DNA from: Francisella sp. SYW-9
GTDB lineage: Bacteria; Pseudomonadota; Gammaproteobacteria; Francisellales; Francisellaceae
Reading direction: 5' to 3'
Assembly (NCBI RefSeq): GCF_008711465.1
Contig: NZ_VXKQ01000017.1
Location: forward strand, 1-64,000
DNA: 64,000 nt
Shown: in pieces, positions 54,496 through 63,099 of the stretch
Layout: every line of letters starts with the position of its first letter
How positions within the stretch are numbered: position 1 is the first letter of the stretch
Program-made: the position numbers and the translations under genes
Notes under the pieces: generated by a model
Told to the model about the DNA's origin: nothing
The model's database searches: none
Seen by the model: the letters and a program-made list of their open reading frames with translations, nothing else

Positions 54496-54616
54496 TTCTT
54501 GTACTATCTTTAATATTTCAATAACTACAAAATACTAACTTTAAAATATAGTTTACTATCGGCAAAAATTGAACTAATATATAGTTTCAACATCGATTAA
54601 TCTTTTGAGAAACTCA

Positions 54617-55249
54617 ATGAAAATAATGTTCTCAGCAGATGGTATCTCTAAATCAGACTTAGAGAAGACAGCATCTGTTTCAAAGCATGTTGACTGTGTC
54701 AAAATAGGTCATATTTTATGTTCGACACTATCATTTAAAGAAATTCATGAGCTAGTAGGAGATAAAGACATCTTCTTAGATTTTAAATTTCATGATATTC
54801 CAAATACAGTTAAGACTTCAATAGAAAATTATTCAAAAGCTATTCCAAACTTTAAGTACTTTACTTTTCACGGTACTGCAAGTGATGAAATGGTCAAAGC
54901 AGCTCTTAATGCTGATACACAGGCTATTCCATTAGCAGTAATTACACTAAGTAGTGATGCTAACTTTGATAAAGCAGATAGCCTAGCCAAATTTGAAAGA
55001 TGTGTGAGTTTAGGTGTGGAAAACTTTATATGTCATCCACATTTAGTTGCTGATGTTAGAGCTAAGTTTGGGGGTGAAATCAAGTTATATGTGCCAGGTG
55101 TAAGGCTTGAGAGTGATTTAAGTGATGATCATTTTAATGCTTTGACACCTAAAAAAGCTAAAGAGCTTGGAGTTGATTATATTATAGTTGGTAGACCTCT
55201 TCTACGTGCTGAAAGTATAGTTGAGAAGCTAAAGGAGTTTAGTTTATAA
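54617..55249 (+). CDS. pyrF: Orotidine 5'-phosphate decarboxylase
   Basis: A 210-residue enzyme for the last UMP step. The catalytic lysine motif is DIFLDFKFHDIPNTV, and PGVRLESDLSDDH and DYIIVGRPLLRAE form the phosphate site. The start at 54617 gives MKIMFSADG with GAGA upstream; a TTG at 54605 is an alternative. It is followed by a cupin gene on the opposite strand and a pyrD-like gene. Confidence 0.95.
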   Translation: MKIMFSADGISKSDLEKTASVSKHVDCVKIGHILCSTLSFKEIHELVGDKDIFLDFKFHDIPNTVKTSIENYSKAIPNFKYFTFHGTASDEMVKAALNADTQAIPLAVITLSSDANFDKADSLAKFERCVSLGVENFICHPHLVADVRAKFGGEIKLYVPGVRLESDLSDDHFNALTPKKAKELGVDYIIVGRPLLRAESIVEKLKEFSL

Positions 55250-55254
55250 AACTT

Positions 55255-55596
55255 TTAATCTACTATCTTTTTAACATGTTCAACAGAGTCTATTTTTGCT
55301 AAGGATAAACGGATAATACTATTTTCTATAGCTTCTAAGCTATGCATAGTGTTTGGCTCTAGATAGACTAAATCACCAATTTTTAGATTATGTTTTTTCT
55401 CACTTATATAAAAGTTAAGATCCCCTTTTACTAACATAATAGTTATTGGATGTGGCGCAGCATGTTCTTTCATTGTTATATCTTTTGGTATGCTTACTTG
55501 CATCTCCTTAGTTAGAGGCGTTTCTATTAGTTTTTTGATAATAACTTTGTCTTGGCTAAAGTCAGCACCTTCAACAAAATTTACAAATTCGGCCAT
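55255..55596 (-). CDS. Single-domain cupin protein
   Basis: A 113-residue beta-barrel protein. The cupin motifs are AAPHPITIMLVKGDLNFYI and GDLVYLEPNTMHSLEA. One His of the canonical HxH is replaced (HPITI), so metal binding would be atypical. Start 55596 has a strong AAGGAGATATAT site; an upstream ATG at 55638 adds 14 unsupported residues. It lies between pyrF and pyrD on the other strand. Function is unknown. Confidence 0.7.
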   Translation of the reverse strand: MAEFVNFVEGADFSQDKVIIKKLIETPLTKEMQVSIPKDITMKEHAAPHPITIMLVKGDLNFYISEKKHNLKIGDLVYLEPNTMHSLEAIENSIIRLSLAKIDSVEHVKKIVD

Positions 55597-55749
55597 ATAT
55601 ATCTCCTTGGTAAATTTTATTATGTATTTTAAATGCATAATACAAATGTATTAGAAATTATACTCTAAGTCAAGGTAGTTATTTTATAGATACTATGCAA
55701 AAAGCTTAGAAGATGTTAGAATTTCCAAAATGTTTTTGAGCTTTATTCT

Positions 55750-56487
55750 ATGCAAAATCATAATCTAAAAAAAATCATAATATCGCCGCCTTTTGGCAAA
55801 TATCTTAAGTTTAAAGAAACTTCTAATGTCTATGGATCTTTTACAGTAAGTAGACGTTGGGGACTTATTAAACAAGCAATTAAAACTATTCGCAGGGTAG
55901 AGAAAAATGCTTGGCGTAATAAGATTGGTTTACGTAATCCAGGATTAGCAAATGCAAATCCACCGAAGAGAGCTCAGGATATAATATCATTAGCAGCACT
56001 AGAGATAGCAGATTGGCATAGTTTTGCAGAAACTTTAAAGTTACCAAAATTTGCCAATCATAAAAATATTGAGATAAATATAGGTTGTCCAAATGCTAGT
56101 ATTGTTGATTTTCCAGCTGAGTTAGCATCTCTATTTGAAGATAGAAATATCAGTATCAAAATGCCACCAACTGTAGATCATAATGCTAAGATTAGAGAGT
56201 ACCTTGCGGTAGGTATTACAACTTTTCATTTATGTAATACTATACCTACAGATAAAGGAGGTATCTCAGGTTATCCGTTACATGAATATAGTTTGCCAGC
56301 TATCAAAAAAGCTAGAGAAGAGTTTGGTGATAGCATCACTATAATTGGTGGTGGAGGTGTCTACACTATTGAAGATGCTAAGAAATATATAGATGCAGGA
56401 GCGGATCATTTATCGCTAAGTTCTATAATGTTTAATCCTATTAAAGGTAAAAAGTTAGTTAAAGAGATTGTTAAGAATTTTGGTTAG
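55750..56487 (+). CDS. pyrD: Short dihydroorotate dehydrogenase-family protein
   Basis: A 245-residue flavin TIM-barrel protein. SFTVSRRWGLIKQAIKTIRR, NPGLANANPP, INIGCPNASI, KMPPTVDHNAKI, and IIGGGGVYTIEDAKKYIDAGADHLSLSS (split) match the DHOD fold, including the FMN phosphate site. It is 60-90 residues shorter than class 1 or 2 enzymes. No N-terminal membrane helix is seen, which argues against the quinone-linked class 2 type. The electron acceptor is therefore unclear. Its position near pyrF supports pyrimidine synthesis. Confidence 0.75.
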   Translation: MQNHNLKKIIISPPFGKYLKFKETSNVYGSFTVSRRWGLIKQAIKTIRRVEKNAWRNKIGLRNPGLANANPPKRAQDIISLAALEIADWHSFAETLKLPKFANHKNIEINIGCPNASIVDFPAELASLFEDRNISIKMPPTVDHNAKIREYLAVGITTFHLCNTIPTDKGGISGYPLHEYSLPAIKKAREEFGDSITIIGGGGVYTIEDAKKYIDAGADHLSLSSIMFNPIKGKKLVKEIVKNFG

Positions 56488-56587
56488 ATATACTTTTTTC
56501 ATTGTATAAGAGATATTTAAGAAAGTTAGACTGATTATAATATAATCTTATAAGTCTTAACAGAGCAAATTATTAAGCCAATTGTTA

Positions 56588-56660
56588 TATAGTGACAGAT
56601 CACTGATCTGTCAGTTATTTAGTATAGTTATAGATAGACAGCACATTGTGCTGTCCTACG
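56588..56660. repeat. Dispersed palindromic element, copy C (inverted)
   Basis: The reverse orientation of copy A: TAGTGACAGATC at the left, TTAGTATAGTTATA in the middle and ACAGCACATTGTGCTGT at the right. TGACAGATC/GATCTGTCA form a 9-bp hairpin with loop ACT (56593-56613). It lies between convergent pyrD and the hydrogenase large-subunit gene, where it may end transcription on both sides. Confidence 0.8.
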
Positions 56661-56672
56661 ATAAATCATTAT

Positions 56673-57968
56673 CTAATCTCTATCAATATTCAAAGTTAAG
56701 AAATGCGCAGAGCAAGAAATACAAGGGTCATAGTTACGAATAACCATCTCAGCATATAGTCTTATATCATCCTCTGGTTTATCTAAACCAAAGTTTTCTA
56801 GAGCCATGCGTAAGTCAGCTTCTATACAAGGTAAGTTTTGTGATGTAGGTGCTGAGATTCTGATTTTCTCAGCTAAGCCTTGATCATTAACCTTGATATG
56901 ATCTATCTGGATACCACGAGGAGCTTCTACAGCACCCCAAGCATCAGCAGCTTTGACAGTATAGTCAACACATGGAGTATCTGTATATGAGTAGTTCTCA
57001 CAAACGTCCAATGCTCTTTCAATAGCCCAATATCCTTCAATAGCTCTAGCAACTACTGAATGGAACATATTCCTACTTGGCCATTTAACACCAGTAGCAT
57101 TAGCCATCTGTTGAATATGCTTAGGAAGTTTGTCGAAGTTTAGGTTGATTCTAGAAAGAGGGCCTAAAAGTATAGGCTGACCATCAACAGTGGTAGAGTG
57201 TAAAGCTGTAGATTGTACAGCATGAAACTCTCTAAAATGATCATCATACTCACTGATATGGAATTTTTCGCCATCACTAGTGATAACATTATCACCAAAT
57301 ACAGGATATTCAGTAGGGTGAGATAAACTTACCATCTTAAATGGAATAGTTGTGTCTGGGAATAATAGTGTCGATACCCACTGGATAACATCTTTAGCTT
57401 CATTTAAAGCATCTTTCAGCTTAGGAATCAAAGCATGGACTTCTTTAACTAAAGGAGCTTTGTAGAATCCGCCTACTTTCATACCATTAGGATGAACAGA
57501 TCTACCACCTAAAAGCTTAAGAATATCATTACCTAAATGCTGTAACTTAACACCGCGTACAACTTCTTTAGGATAGTCTTTTGCCATCTCAATAGCTGAT
57601 CTATAACCTAAGAAATCAGGAGCAGCTAATAAATGTACATGTAGATAGTGTGACTCGATCCATTCACCTAAAAACATCAGTAGGCGCATATCATCTATCC
57701 ACTGAGTCCTAGTAATATCAAATGCAGTTTCATAAGCTCTTGAGAAGCCTGCTTGATATGCCAGAGGGCAAATACCACAAATACGTGCTACAGCATCTAT
57801 AATTGCATTTGGTTCTCTACCTTCGAGGAATTTCTCAAAGTAACGTGGAGGCTCATAGATTCTTAGATCACATTTATCTATTTTGCCATCTTTAATTCTT
57901 AAATCTAAAGCACCTTCACCTTCAACACGGGCTAAAATAGGTACTTCTATAACTGTTTCTCTACTCAT
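56673..57968 (-). CDS. hydA: Group 3b [NiFe] hydrogenase large (catalytic) subunit
   Basis: A 431-residue subunit that carries the Ni-Fe site and oxidises or makes H2. The N-terminal Cys pair is RICGICPLAYQ at residues 62-72. The group 3b form ends with Tyr rather than the His of many other hydrogenases. The C-terminal pair is DPCISCSAH, at 416/419 and 422, followed by nine residues (FLTLNIDRD) that a maturation protease would remove. No protease gene is in the window. It is the last gene of the operon, two bases after the small subunit. The cytoplasmic type has no Tat signal. Confidence 0.9.
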   Translation of the reverse strand: MSRETVIEVPILARVEGEGALDLRIKDGKIDKCDLRIYEPPRYFEKFLEGREPNAIIDAVARICGICPLAYQAGFSRAYETAFDITRTQWIDDMRLLMFLGEWIESHYLHVHLLAAPDFLGYRSAIEMAKDYPKEVVRGVKLQHLGNDILKLLGGRSVHPNGMKVGGFYKAPLVKEVHALIPKLKDALNEAKDVIQWVSTLLFPDTTIPFKMVSLSHPTEYPVFGDNVITSDGEKFHISEYDDHFREFHAVQSTALHSTTVDGQPILLGPLSRINLNFDKLPKHIQQMANATGVKWPSRNMFHSVVARAIEGYWAIERALDVCENYSYTDTPCVDYTVKAADAWGAVEAPRGIQIDHIKVNDQGLAEKIRISAPTSQNLPCIEADLRMALENFGLDKPEDDIRLYAEMVIRNYDPCISCSAHFLTLNIDRD

Positions 57969-57970
57969 AA

Positions 57971-58777
57971 CTATACTCCAGCCTTTTTAAATACATCATC
58001 TTGGCTACTGATAAATCTATATTTATCATGAATCTGTTTATCTGATAAGCCTAACTCTTTTAGTTTACGTGTCATTGCCCCTAGGTTGGCATATTTAGAT
58101 GCTCCAAAGCAACCATAGCAACCACGTCCAAGTTTTGGACATATTGCACCACAACCATCTGCGATTACAGGTCCTAAGCATGGCTCACCTTTAGCTACCA
58201 TTACACAAGTAACACCAGCATGCTTACAAGTTGTACAGACTGGATCAACAACTTTCTCAGGTTCTACACCAAAGAGTAGCTGACGAATAGCTTTAAGTAT
58301 TTGCTCAGTAGTTATCGGACAACCAGAGATTTCAAAATCAACATTTACATATTCTTTGATAGCTTTAGCAGTTGGAAGATCTTCATCGATGATTACTTGA
58401 GTCTCTTGCGGGTAAACAGCTTTTTGCCATTCTAAAAGCTCAGCATCATTTGTGAAGTTTCTTAGAGCTTGGATACCTCCAGCTACAGCACAAGCACCCA
58501 TAGATATTACATACTTTGCTTTTTCTCTGATTTTTTCTAAACGATGAATATCATGATGAGTGTTTACACTACCTTCGATAAATGCGATATCAACTTCAGC
58601 AAACTCATCAAGGGGGCCTGCTTCTGCAAAGTGGACAATATCAACCATCTCAGCAAGGGTAAGAAGTGATACAGCATCGTTTATTAAAGCAAGCTGACAA
58701 CCATCGCATGAACTAAATTTATGCACGGCTATTTTAGGGCGAGGAGCTAAATTTTTTAATTTATCTTGAGCGGACAT
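57971..58777 (-). CDS. hydD: Group 3b [NiFe] hydrogenase small subunit
   Basis: A 268-residue Fe-S electron relay partner of the large subunit. The proximal-cluster Cys pair CDGC is at residues 24-27. MGACAVAGG and SGCPITTEQI provide further ligands, and C-terminal Cys clusters (CTTCKHAGVTC, CGAICPKLGRGCYGC) bind additional 4Fe-4S centres. No Tat motif at the N-terminus, so it is cytoplasmic. It sits between hydG and hydA with spacings of two bases. Confidence 0.9.
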   Translation of the reverse strand: MSAQDKLKNLAPRPKIAVHKFSSCDGCQLALINDAVSLLTLAEMVDIVHFAEAGPLDEFAEVDIAFIEGSVNTHHDIHRLEKIREKAKYVISMGACAVAGGIQALRNFTNDAELLEWQKAVYPQETQVIIDEDLPTAKAIKEYVNVDFEISGCPITTEQILKAIRQLLFGVEPEKVVDPVCTTCKHAGVTCVMVAKGEPCLGPVIADGCGAICPKLGRGCYGCFGASKYANLGAMTRKLKELGLSDKQIHDKYRFISSQDDVFKKAGV

Positions 58778-58779
58778 AA

Positions 58780-59631
58780 TTATACTCCTTTTATTTCTAG
58801 TAGTTTCTTAACAGCTGGATAAGCATATACAGCACCATCTTTACAGACAAACTCTTTGCCCATTTGGCAATGACCACAATGCCCGATAGCACATTTCATG
58901 CTACGCTCTAAGCTGACAAAAATTTGCTCTTCTGGTACACCAACTTTAGCAAACTCTTTAGCGACATTTTTCATCATAATCTCAGGGCCAACACTCATTA
59001 CATAGGTATTCGCATAATCAATGTTTAAATCTGGAATTGCTGCAGTTACAAAACCGTCATACCACTTCCATGGACCATGAGGCTCACCAGCGGTAGCAGC
59101 TAGAAGTACTTGTGTATTTGGTTGGTTATTCCAGTTGGTATATTTATCTTGGTAAATAAGTCCAGAAGTATCACGAATACCTTGTACGACATATACTTTG
59201 CCATAGTTATTTCTATCTTTCATAATCTCTTCTGTAGCTGCAACTAGAGGAGCATTTCCAAGACCACCAGTCATGATTACAACATCTTTGCCCTTAGCTT
59301 GTTCTATTGGCCAAGAGCTACCAAAAGGCCCTCTGACACCGATAGTCTCACCAGTTTTTAGCTTATTCATACCTTTAGTTATACGTCCAACTACTTGGAT
59401 AGTATGCTCAAAGATATCATCAGCAAAATTTCTATCATTAACAATAGATATAGCTACTTCACCAACACCATACAGATACAGCATATTAAACTGACCTGGA
59501 TGAAACTTATAATTTTTGCGTAACTCTTCATCTACAAAGCGTAAACGCAGGGTAAAAATATCATGATCATCTTGGATAAACTCAATTATCTTAGCTTCAT
59601 GAGGTAAATAAGCATCTTGTGGGTATATCAT
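58780..59631 (-). CDS. hydG: Hydrogenase FAD/NAD(P)-binding subunit
   Basis: A 283-residue ferredoxin-reductase-like subunit that links the hydrogenase to NAD(P). The FAD site is the HPGQFNMLYLYGVGEVAISI region and the nucleotide site is VVIMTGGLGNAPLVAATEEI. A [2Fe-2S] Cys set in CAIGHCGHCQMGKEFVCKDG lies near the C-terminus. It matches the gamma subunit of archaeal sulfhydrogenase/group 3b enzymes. It lies immediately between hydB and hydD. Confidence 0.9.
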   Translation of the reverse strand: MIYPQDAYLPHEAKIIEFIQDDHDIFTLRLRFVDEELRKNYKFHPGQFNMLYLYGVGEVAISIVNDRNFADDIFEHTIQVVGRITKGMNKLKTGETIGVRGPFGSSWPIEQAKGKDVVIMTGGLGNAPLVAATEEIMKDRNNYGKVYVVQGIRDTSGLIYQDKYTNWNNQPNTQVLLAATAGEPHGPWKWYDGFVTAAIPDLNIDYANTYVMSVGPEIMMKNVAKEFAKVGVPEEQIFVSLERSMKCAIGHCGHCQMGKEFVCKDGAVYAYPAVKKLLEIKGV

Positions 59632-59633
59632 AA

Positions 59634-60734
59634 TTATTTCTCCTCACAAATAGCGTTAATTTCTTCTGTAACATCAATTTTTACAGGGCACCATGTAACG
59701 CAACGACCGCAGCCTACACAGCCTTTAGTTTTAAACTGTTCTCTCCAAGTACCAAACTTGTGAGTTAGCCATTGGCGATATCTGTGTTTTGGCTCTTCAC
59801 GGTATAGTTCACCATGAGTGTAGCTATGATCTAAACCAAAGCATGAATCCCATTCACGTGTATGCTCACTTTCTTTACCATCTAAGCTTGGTTGCTCTTT
59901 TTCTGTGTGGCAGAAGCAAGTAGGGCATGATTGCGTACAGCTACCACAAGATAGACACCTCTCTGCAACATCTTCCCACTGTGGATGATCATATGAGCTA
60001 GTTAGAGCTTTTTCTACTTGAGCTATTGGTGGTAGAGTTTTCTCTTGCATACTATACACAGCTTTTACTTTTTGCTTAGCTTGGTATGTTTGAGCACCTG
60101 TTGCAGGCTCTAATTGTAGAGCTAATATTGTTTGTCTGCCTTTATCGCTACCTGTCTCGATAACAAAACCGTTCTCAATCTCTGTCATAGCTAAATCAAA
60201 ACCTTTATCAGCCTCAGGCTTATCACCTAGTGCGATACAAAAACAGTTACTATGTGCTGTAGTACAATTAGCTGCTACGATAAACATAGCTTCCCTTCTA
60301 GCTTTATAGCGTACATCTTGATAGGCATTTTCAACAAATACTCTATCTTGAATTTCAATAGCTCTTAGATCACAAGGTCTGACACCTAGTACAGCATATT
60401 TTTTATTATTTAAGCTTTGATTGAATGTTAGCTTACCATTCTCATCACGTGAAACTTTCCAGAGTGTTTCTTTCTCTTCAAAAAGCATTGGCTTAACAGA
60501 TTGAACAGGTACACTCCAACCAAAAGCTTTTTTTGCATCTGTTTTGATGACTTCATATTTTGCAGGCTCTTGTATATCTACATAACCCCATGGAAGCTCA
60601 CTTGCATTATTTATATTGTCATAAACAATAGATTTATCTCTAACTGCTGGTGCCATAACTTCATAGCCTTGCCCTGAGAAGTAAGAAATCATCCTATCTA
60701 GATCATCATGTTTTAAAAAATAAAACTGACTCAT
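59634..60734 (-). CDS. hydB: Hydrogenase beta subunit, 4Fe-4S protein
   Basis: A protein of about 366 residues with two ferredoxin-type clusters at the C-terminal end (CLSCGSCTQSCPTCFC and CVGCGRCVTWCP). An N-terminal part unlike ferredoxins includes a Cys-containing VLGVRPCDLRAIEIQDR, typical of the group 3b beta subunit and of sulfite-reductase-like AsrA proteins. Start 60734 has AAGGAGAAT ahead; the ORF to 60773 has no such site. It follows hypE by about ten bases. Together HydB and HydG would form the NADP-reducing module. Confidence 0.88.
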   Translation of the reverse strand: MSQFYFLKHDDLDRMISYFSGQGYEVMAPAVRDKSIVYDNINNASELPWGYVDIQEPAKYEVIKTDAKKAFGWSVPVQSVKPMLFEEKETLWKVSRDENGKLTFNQSLNNKKYAVLGVRPCDLRAIEIQDRVFVENAYQDVRYKARREAMFIVAANCTTAHSNCFCIALGDKPEADKGFDLAMTEIENGFVIETGSDKGRQTILALQLEPATGAQTYQAKQKVKAVYSMQEKTLPPIAQVEKALTSSYDHPQWEDVAERCLSCGSCTQSCPTCFCHTEKEQPSLDGKESEHTREWDSCFGLDHSYTHGELYREEPKHRYRQWLTHKFGTWREQFKTKGCVGCGRCVTWCPVKIDVTEEINAICEEK

Positions 60735-60744
60735 ACCATTCTCC

Positions 60745-61770
60745 TTAACATATTCTTGGTAATTGCTCACCACTTAACCAGTCCACGCGTCTTTTACCAC
60801 CAAATGTGGTTTTCATAAATACATGTGGCTGTTCACTTTTTCTTACGGTTGCTATCACTTGGGCATTTTCTCCTAATGGATGACCCCTTAAGCAGTCTAA
60901 AACCTTTTGAGTTTGACTAGGCTTACAAGCGATTAAAACTTTGCCTTCATTGGCGATATACAATGGATCTAAACCAAGTAGCTCACAAGCTGATTGAACT
61001 TCAGTTGATATAGGAAGTTTTGCCTCATCTATCTCGATAGCTACACTATGTTGGTTAGCCCATTCATTAAGTGTTGCGCCGACTCCTCCACGAGTAGGAT
61101 CACGCATAGTTTTTACTCTACAGTTATTGTTATAAATTGATTCGACTAGGTCATCTAAGGATGTTGCATCACTCACTACTTGGCATTGGAAATCTAGTCC
61201 AGCACGTTGTGACATCACAGCGACACCATGATCACCTAGAGAGCCATTTATGATAATCTCATCGCCATCTTCAAGAGTATCTCTAGTAACAAAATCATCA
61301 CGAATTACACCAACTCCAGTTGTATTGATAAAGATGCCATCACCTTTACCTTTCTCGACAACCTTAGTATCTCCTGTTACAATCTGGACATTAGCTTTTT
61401 TAGCAGCTTCTGCCATAGAGTCTAAGATTATTTTTAGATCTTTAAGAGGTAATCCTTCTTCTAATATAAGCCCTACAGAGATATAGAGTGGTTTAGCTCC
61501 TCCGACTACTAAATCATTGACTGTGCCGTGAATTGCAAGACTACCAATATTACCACCACTAAAAAAATACGGTGTAATAACATAGCTATCTGTAGTCATC
61601 GCAACCTTACCGTTTATCTGTGGTAGTACAGCTTGATCTTCTGCTTGAGCTAAATACTGGCTATTAAAACTTTTCTTTATCATCTGCTCTATTAAATGGT
61701 GCATAGCTTTACCACCAGCTCCCATAGCTAGATCAACAACACCATTTTTGATATTTAATTTCACAGCCAT
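60745..61770 (-). CDS. hypE: Hydrogenase maturation protein HypE
   Basis: A 341-residue ATP-dependent dehydratase that turns the carbamoyl group on its C-terminal Cys into cyanide for the Fe ligand. The last residues are PRIC with Cys as terminal residue, exactly as required. MGAGGKAMHHLIEQ and VTGDTKVVEKGKGDGIFI match the AIR-synthase fold. Start 61770 gives MAVKLNIKNG and lies one base after hypD with GGAG ahead; the frame from 61863 overlaps hypD and is not used. Confidence 0.95.
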   Translation of the reverse strand: MAVKLNIKNGVVDLAMGAGGKAMHHLIEQMIKKSFNSQYLAQAEDQAVLPQINGKVAMTTDSYVITPYFFSGGNIGSLAIHGTVNDLVVGGAKPLYISVGLILEEGLPLKDLKIILDSMAEAAKKANVQIVTGDTKVVEKGKGDGIFINTTGVGVIRDDFVTRDTLEDGDEIIINGSLGDHGVAVMSQRAGLDFQCQVVSDATSLDDLVESIYNNNCRVKTMRDPTRGGVGATLNEWANQHSVAIEIDEAKLPISTEVQSACELLGLDPLYIANEGKVLIACKPSQTQKVLDCLRGHPLGENAQVIATVRKSEQPHVFMKTTFGGKRRVDWLSGEQLPRIC

Positions 61771-61771
61771 T

Positions 61772-62863
61772 TTAGTCTCCGTATTGGTAATGTGCTGCAC
61801 AAGCACCTTCAGATGAAACCATACACGCTCCCATAGGTTGCTCAGGAGTACAAACCACACCAAATAACTTACAATCTTTGGGCTCTTTTAGTCCTCTTAG
61901 AATATCAGGACAAGCACATTGCTTATGCTCTAGGCCTTGCACCTCGGGTATTTGATAATACTTTTCAGCATCAAATTTTGAGTATGCATCTTTTATCTCT
62001 AAAGCACTATTTGGAATATATCTAAGTCCACGCCATTCAAAAGTATCCCTAATTGTTAGGTATTGAGATATTAAATCTTGAGCTAGTTGATTACCGTTTG
62101 GTACTACAGCCCTTGTATACTGGTTCTCTACACCAGTTTTACCAGCATTTATCATCTTAATAAGCATAAGTATAGATTGCAGCACATCTAAAGGTTCAAA
62201 ACCTGCGACAACCATTGGTTTTTGATATTCTTTAGTCACCTTATCATAAGCATTACTACCGATAATCACACTGACATGAGATGGACCTAAAAAACCATCG
62301 ATCTTAACATCTTCAGATAGAATAGCTTGCATAGCTACCGGCGTAAGTACATGGTTACAAAAGATTAAAAAATTGTCTAACTTTTTAGCTATTACAAGTT
62401 GTATAGCTACAGCAGTTGGGGGAGTAGTTGTCTCAAAACCAATAGCAAAAAATATAACCTTTTTATTAGGATTCTCTTCAGCTAATTTTAGAGCATCTTC
62501 TACTGAGTAAATCATACGTACATCAGCACCACGCGCCTTAGCTTTGATTAGACTATCTTGATGAGATCCTGGTACGCGTAACATATCTGCATAACTACAA
62601 AATATCACATCTTTTTGTGATGCTAAAAATATTGCTTGATCAACTCTTTTGATAGGTAGTACACAAACAGGGCAACCTGGCCCATGTATCATTTTGACAT
62701 TTGCAGGTAATAGACTAGGAATCCCATAACGGTGTAAAGCATGTGTATGCCCACCGCAGAACTCCATCAGATTGTATTTTCTATTAGGGTCAACTTCTTT
62801 AGCGATTTGTTGTAAAAGACTTTTTGCAACTTTCGGGGCCCTAAATTCTTGTATGTAATCCAT
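61772..62863 (-). CDS. hypD: Hydrogenase maturation protein HypD
   Basis: A 363-residue 4Fe-4S scaffold where the Fe(CN)2CO unit is assembled with HypC. It carries the three family signatures: FCGGHTHALHRYGI, HGPGCPVCVLP and FFAIGFETTTPPTA. Cys residues near the C-terminus (QCACPDILRG, ACMVSSEGACAAHYQYG) hold the cluster. It lies between hypC and hypE in the order expected of hyp operons. Confidence 0.96.
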   Translation of the reverse strand: MDYIQEFRAPKVAKSLLQQIAKEVDPNRKYNLMEFCGGHTHALHRYGIPSLLPANVKMIHGPGCPVCVLPIKRVDQAIFLASQKDVIFCSYADMLRVPGSHQDSLIKAKARGADVRMIYSVEDALKLAEENPNKKVIFFAIGFETTTPPTAVAIQLVIAKKLDNFLIFCNHVLTPVAMQAILSEDVKIDGFLGPSHVSVIIGSNAYDKVTKEYQKPMVVAGFEPLDVLQSILMLIKMINAGKTGVENQYTRAVVPNGNQLAQDLISQYLTIRDTFEWRGLRYIPNSALEIKDAYSKFDAEKYYQIPEVQGLEHKQCACPDILRGLKEPKDCKLFGVVCTPEQPMGACMVSSEGACAAHYQYGD

Positions 62864-62874
62864 AACATCACCCC

Positions 62875-63099
62875 TTACTTATATTGTAACATTTCTTCAA
62901 AATCTTTGAGAGTCTGATGAGCCATTTCTTTGTCTAATTTGCTTAATGCAAAACCAACATGGATTATTACAAAATCACCAATCTCTACACTCTCAGCAAG
63001 TAGTGCTAGCGAGACTTCTTTTTTTACTCCACCAACATTTACTACTGCTTGATTATCTTGTTTAATTTCTACAATTTCTGCAGGTATTGCTAAACACAT
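62875..63099 (-). CDS. hypC: Hydrogenase maturation chaperone HypC
   Basis: A 74-residue chaperone whose N-terminal MCLAIPAEIVEI supplies the Cys2 that binds iron and the large subunit; the initiator Met is removed. VIIHVGFALSKLDKEMA matches the conserved C-terminal part. Its start overlaps the end of hypF by ten bases. Only one HypC/HybG homologue is seen. Confidence 0.96.
   Translation of the reverse strand: MCLAIPAEIVEIKQDNQAVVNVGGVKKEVSLALLAESVEIGDFVIIHVGFALSKLDKEMAHQTLKDFEEMLQYK

Noticed and set aside
56673-57968. Membrane-bound uptake or formate-hydrogenlyase type hydrogenase
   Set aside because: No Tat motif on the small subunit, and the adjacent NAD(P)/FAD and beta subunits fit the cytoplasmic group 3b form.
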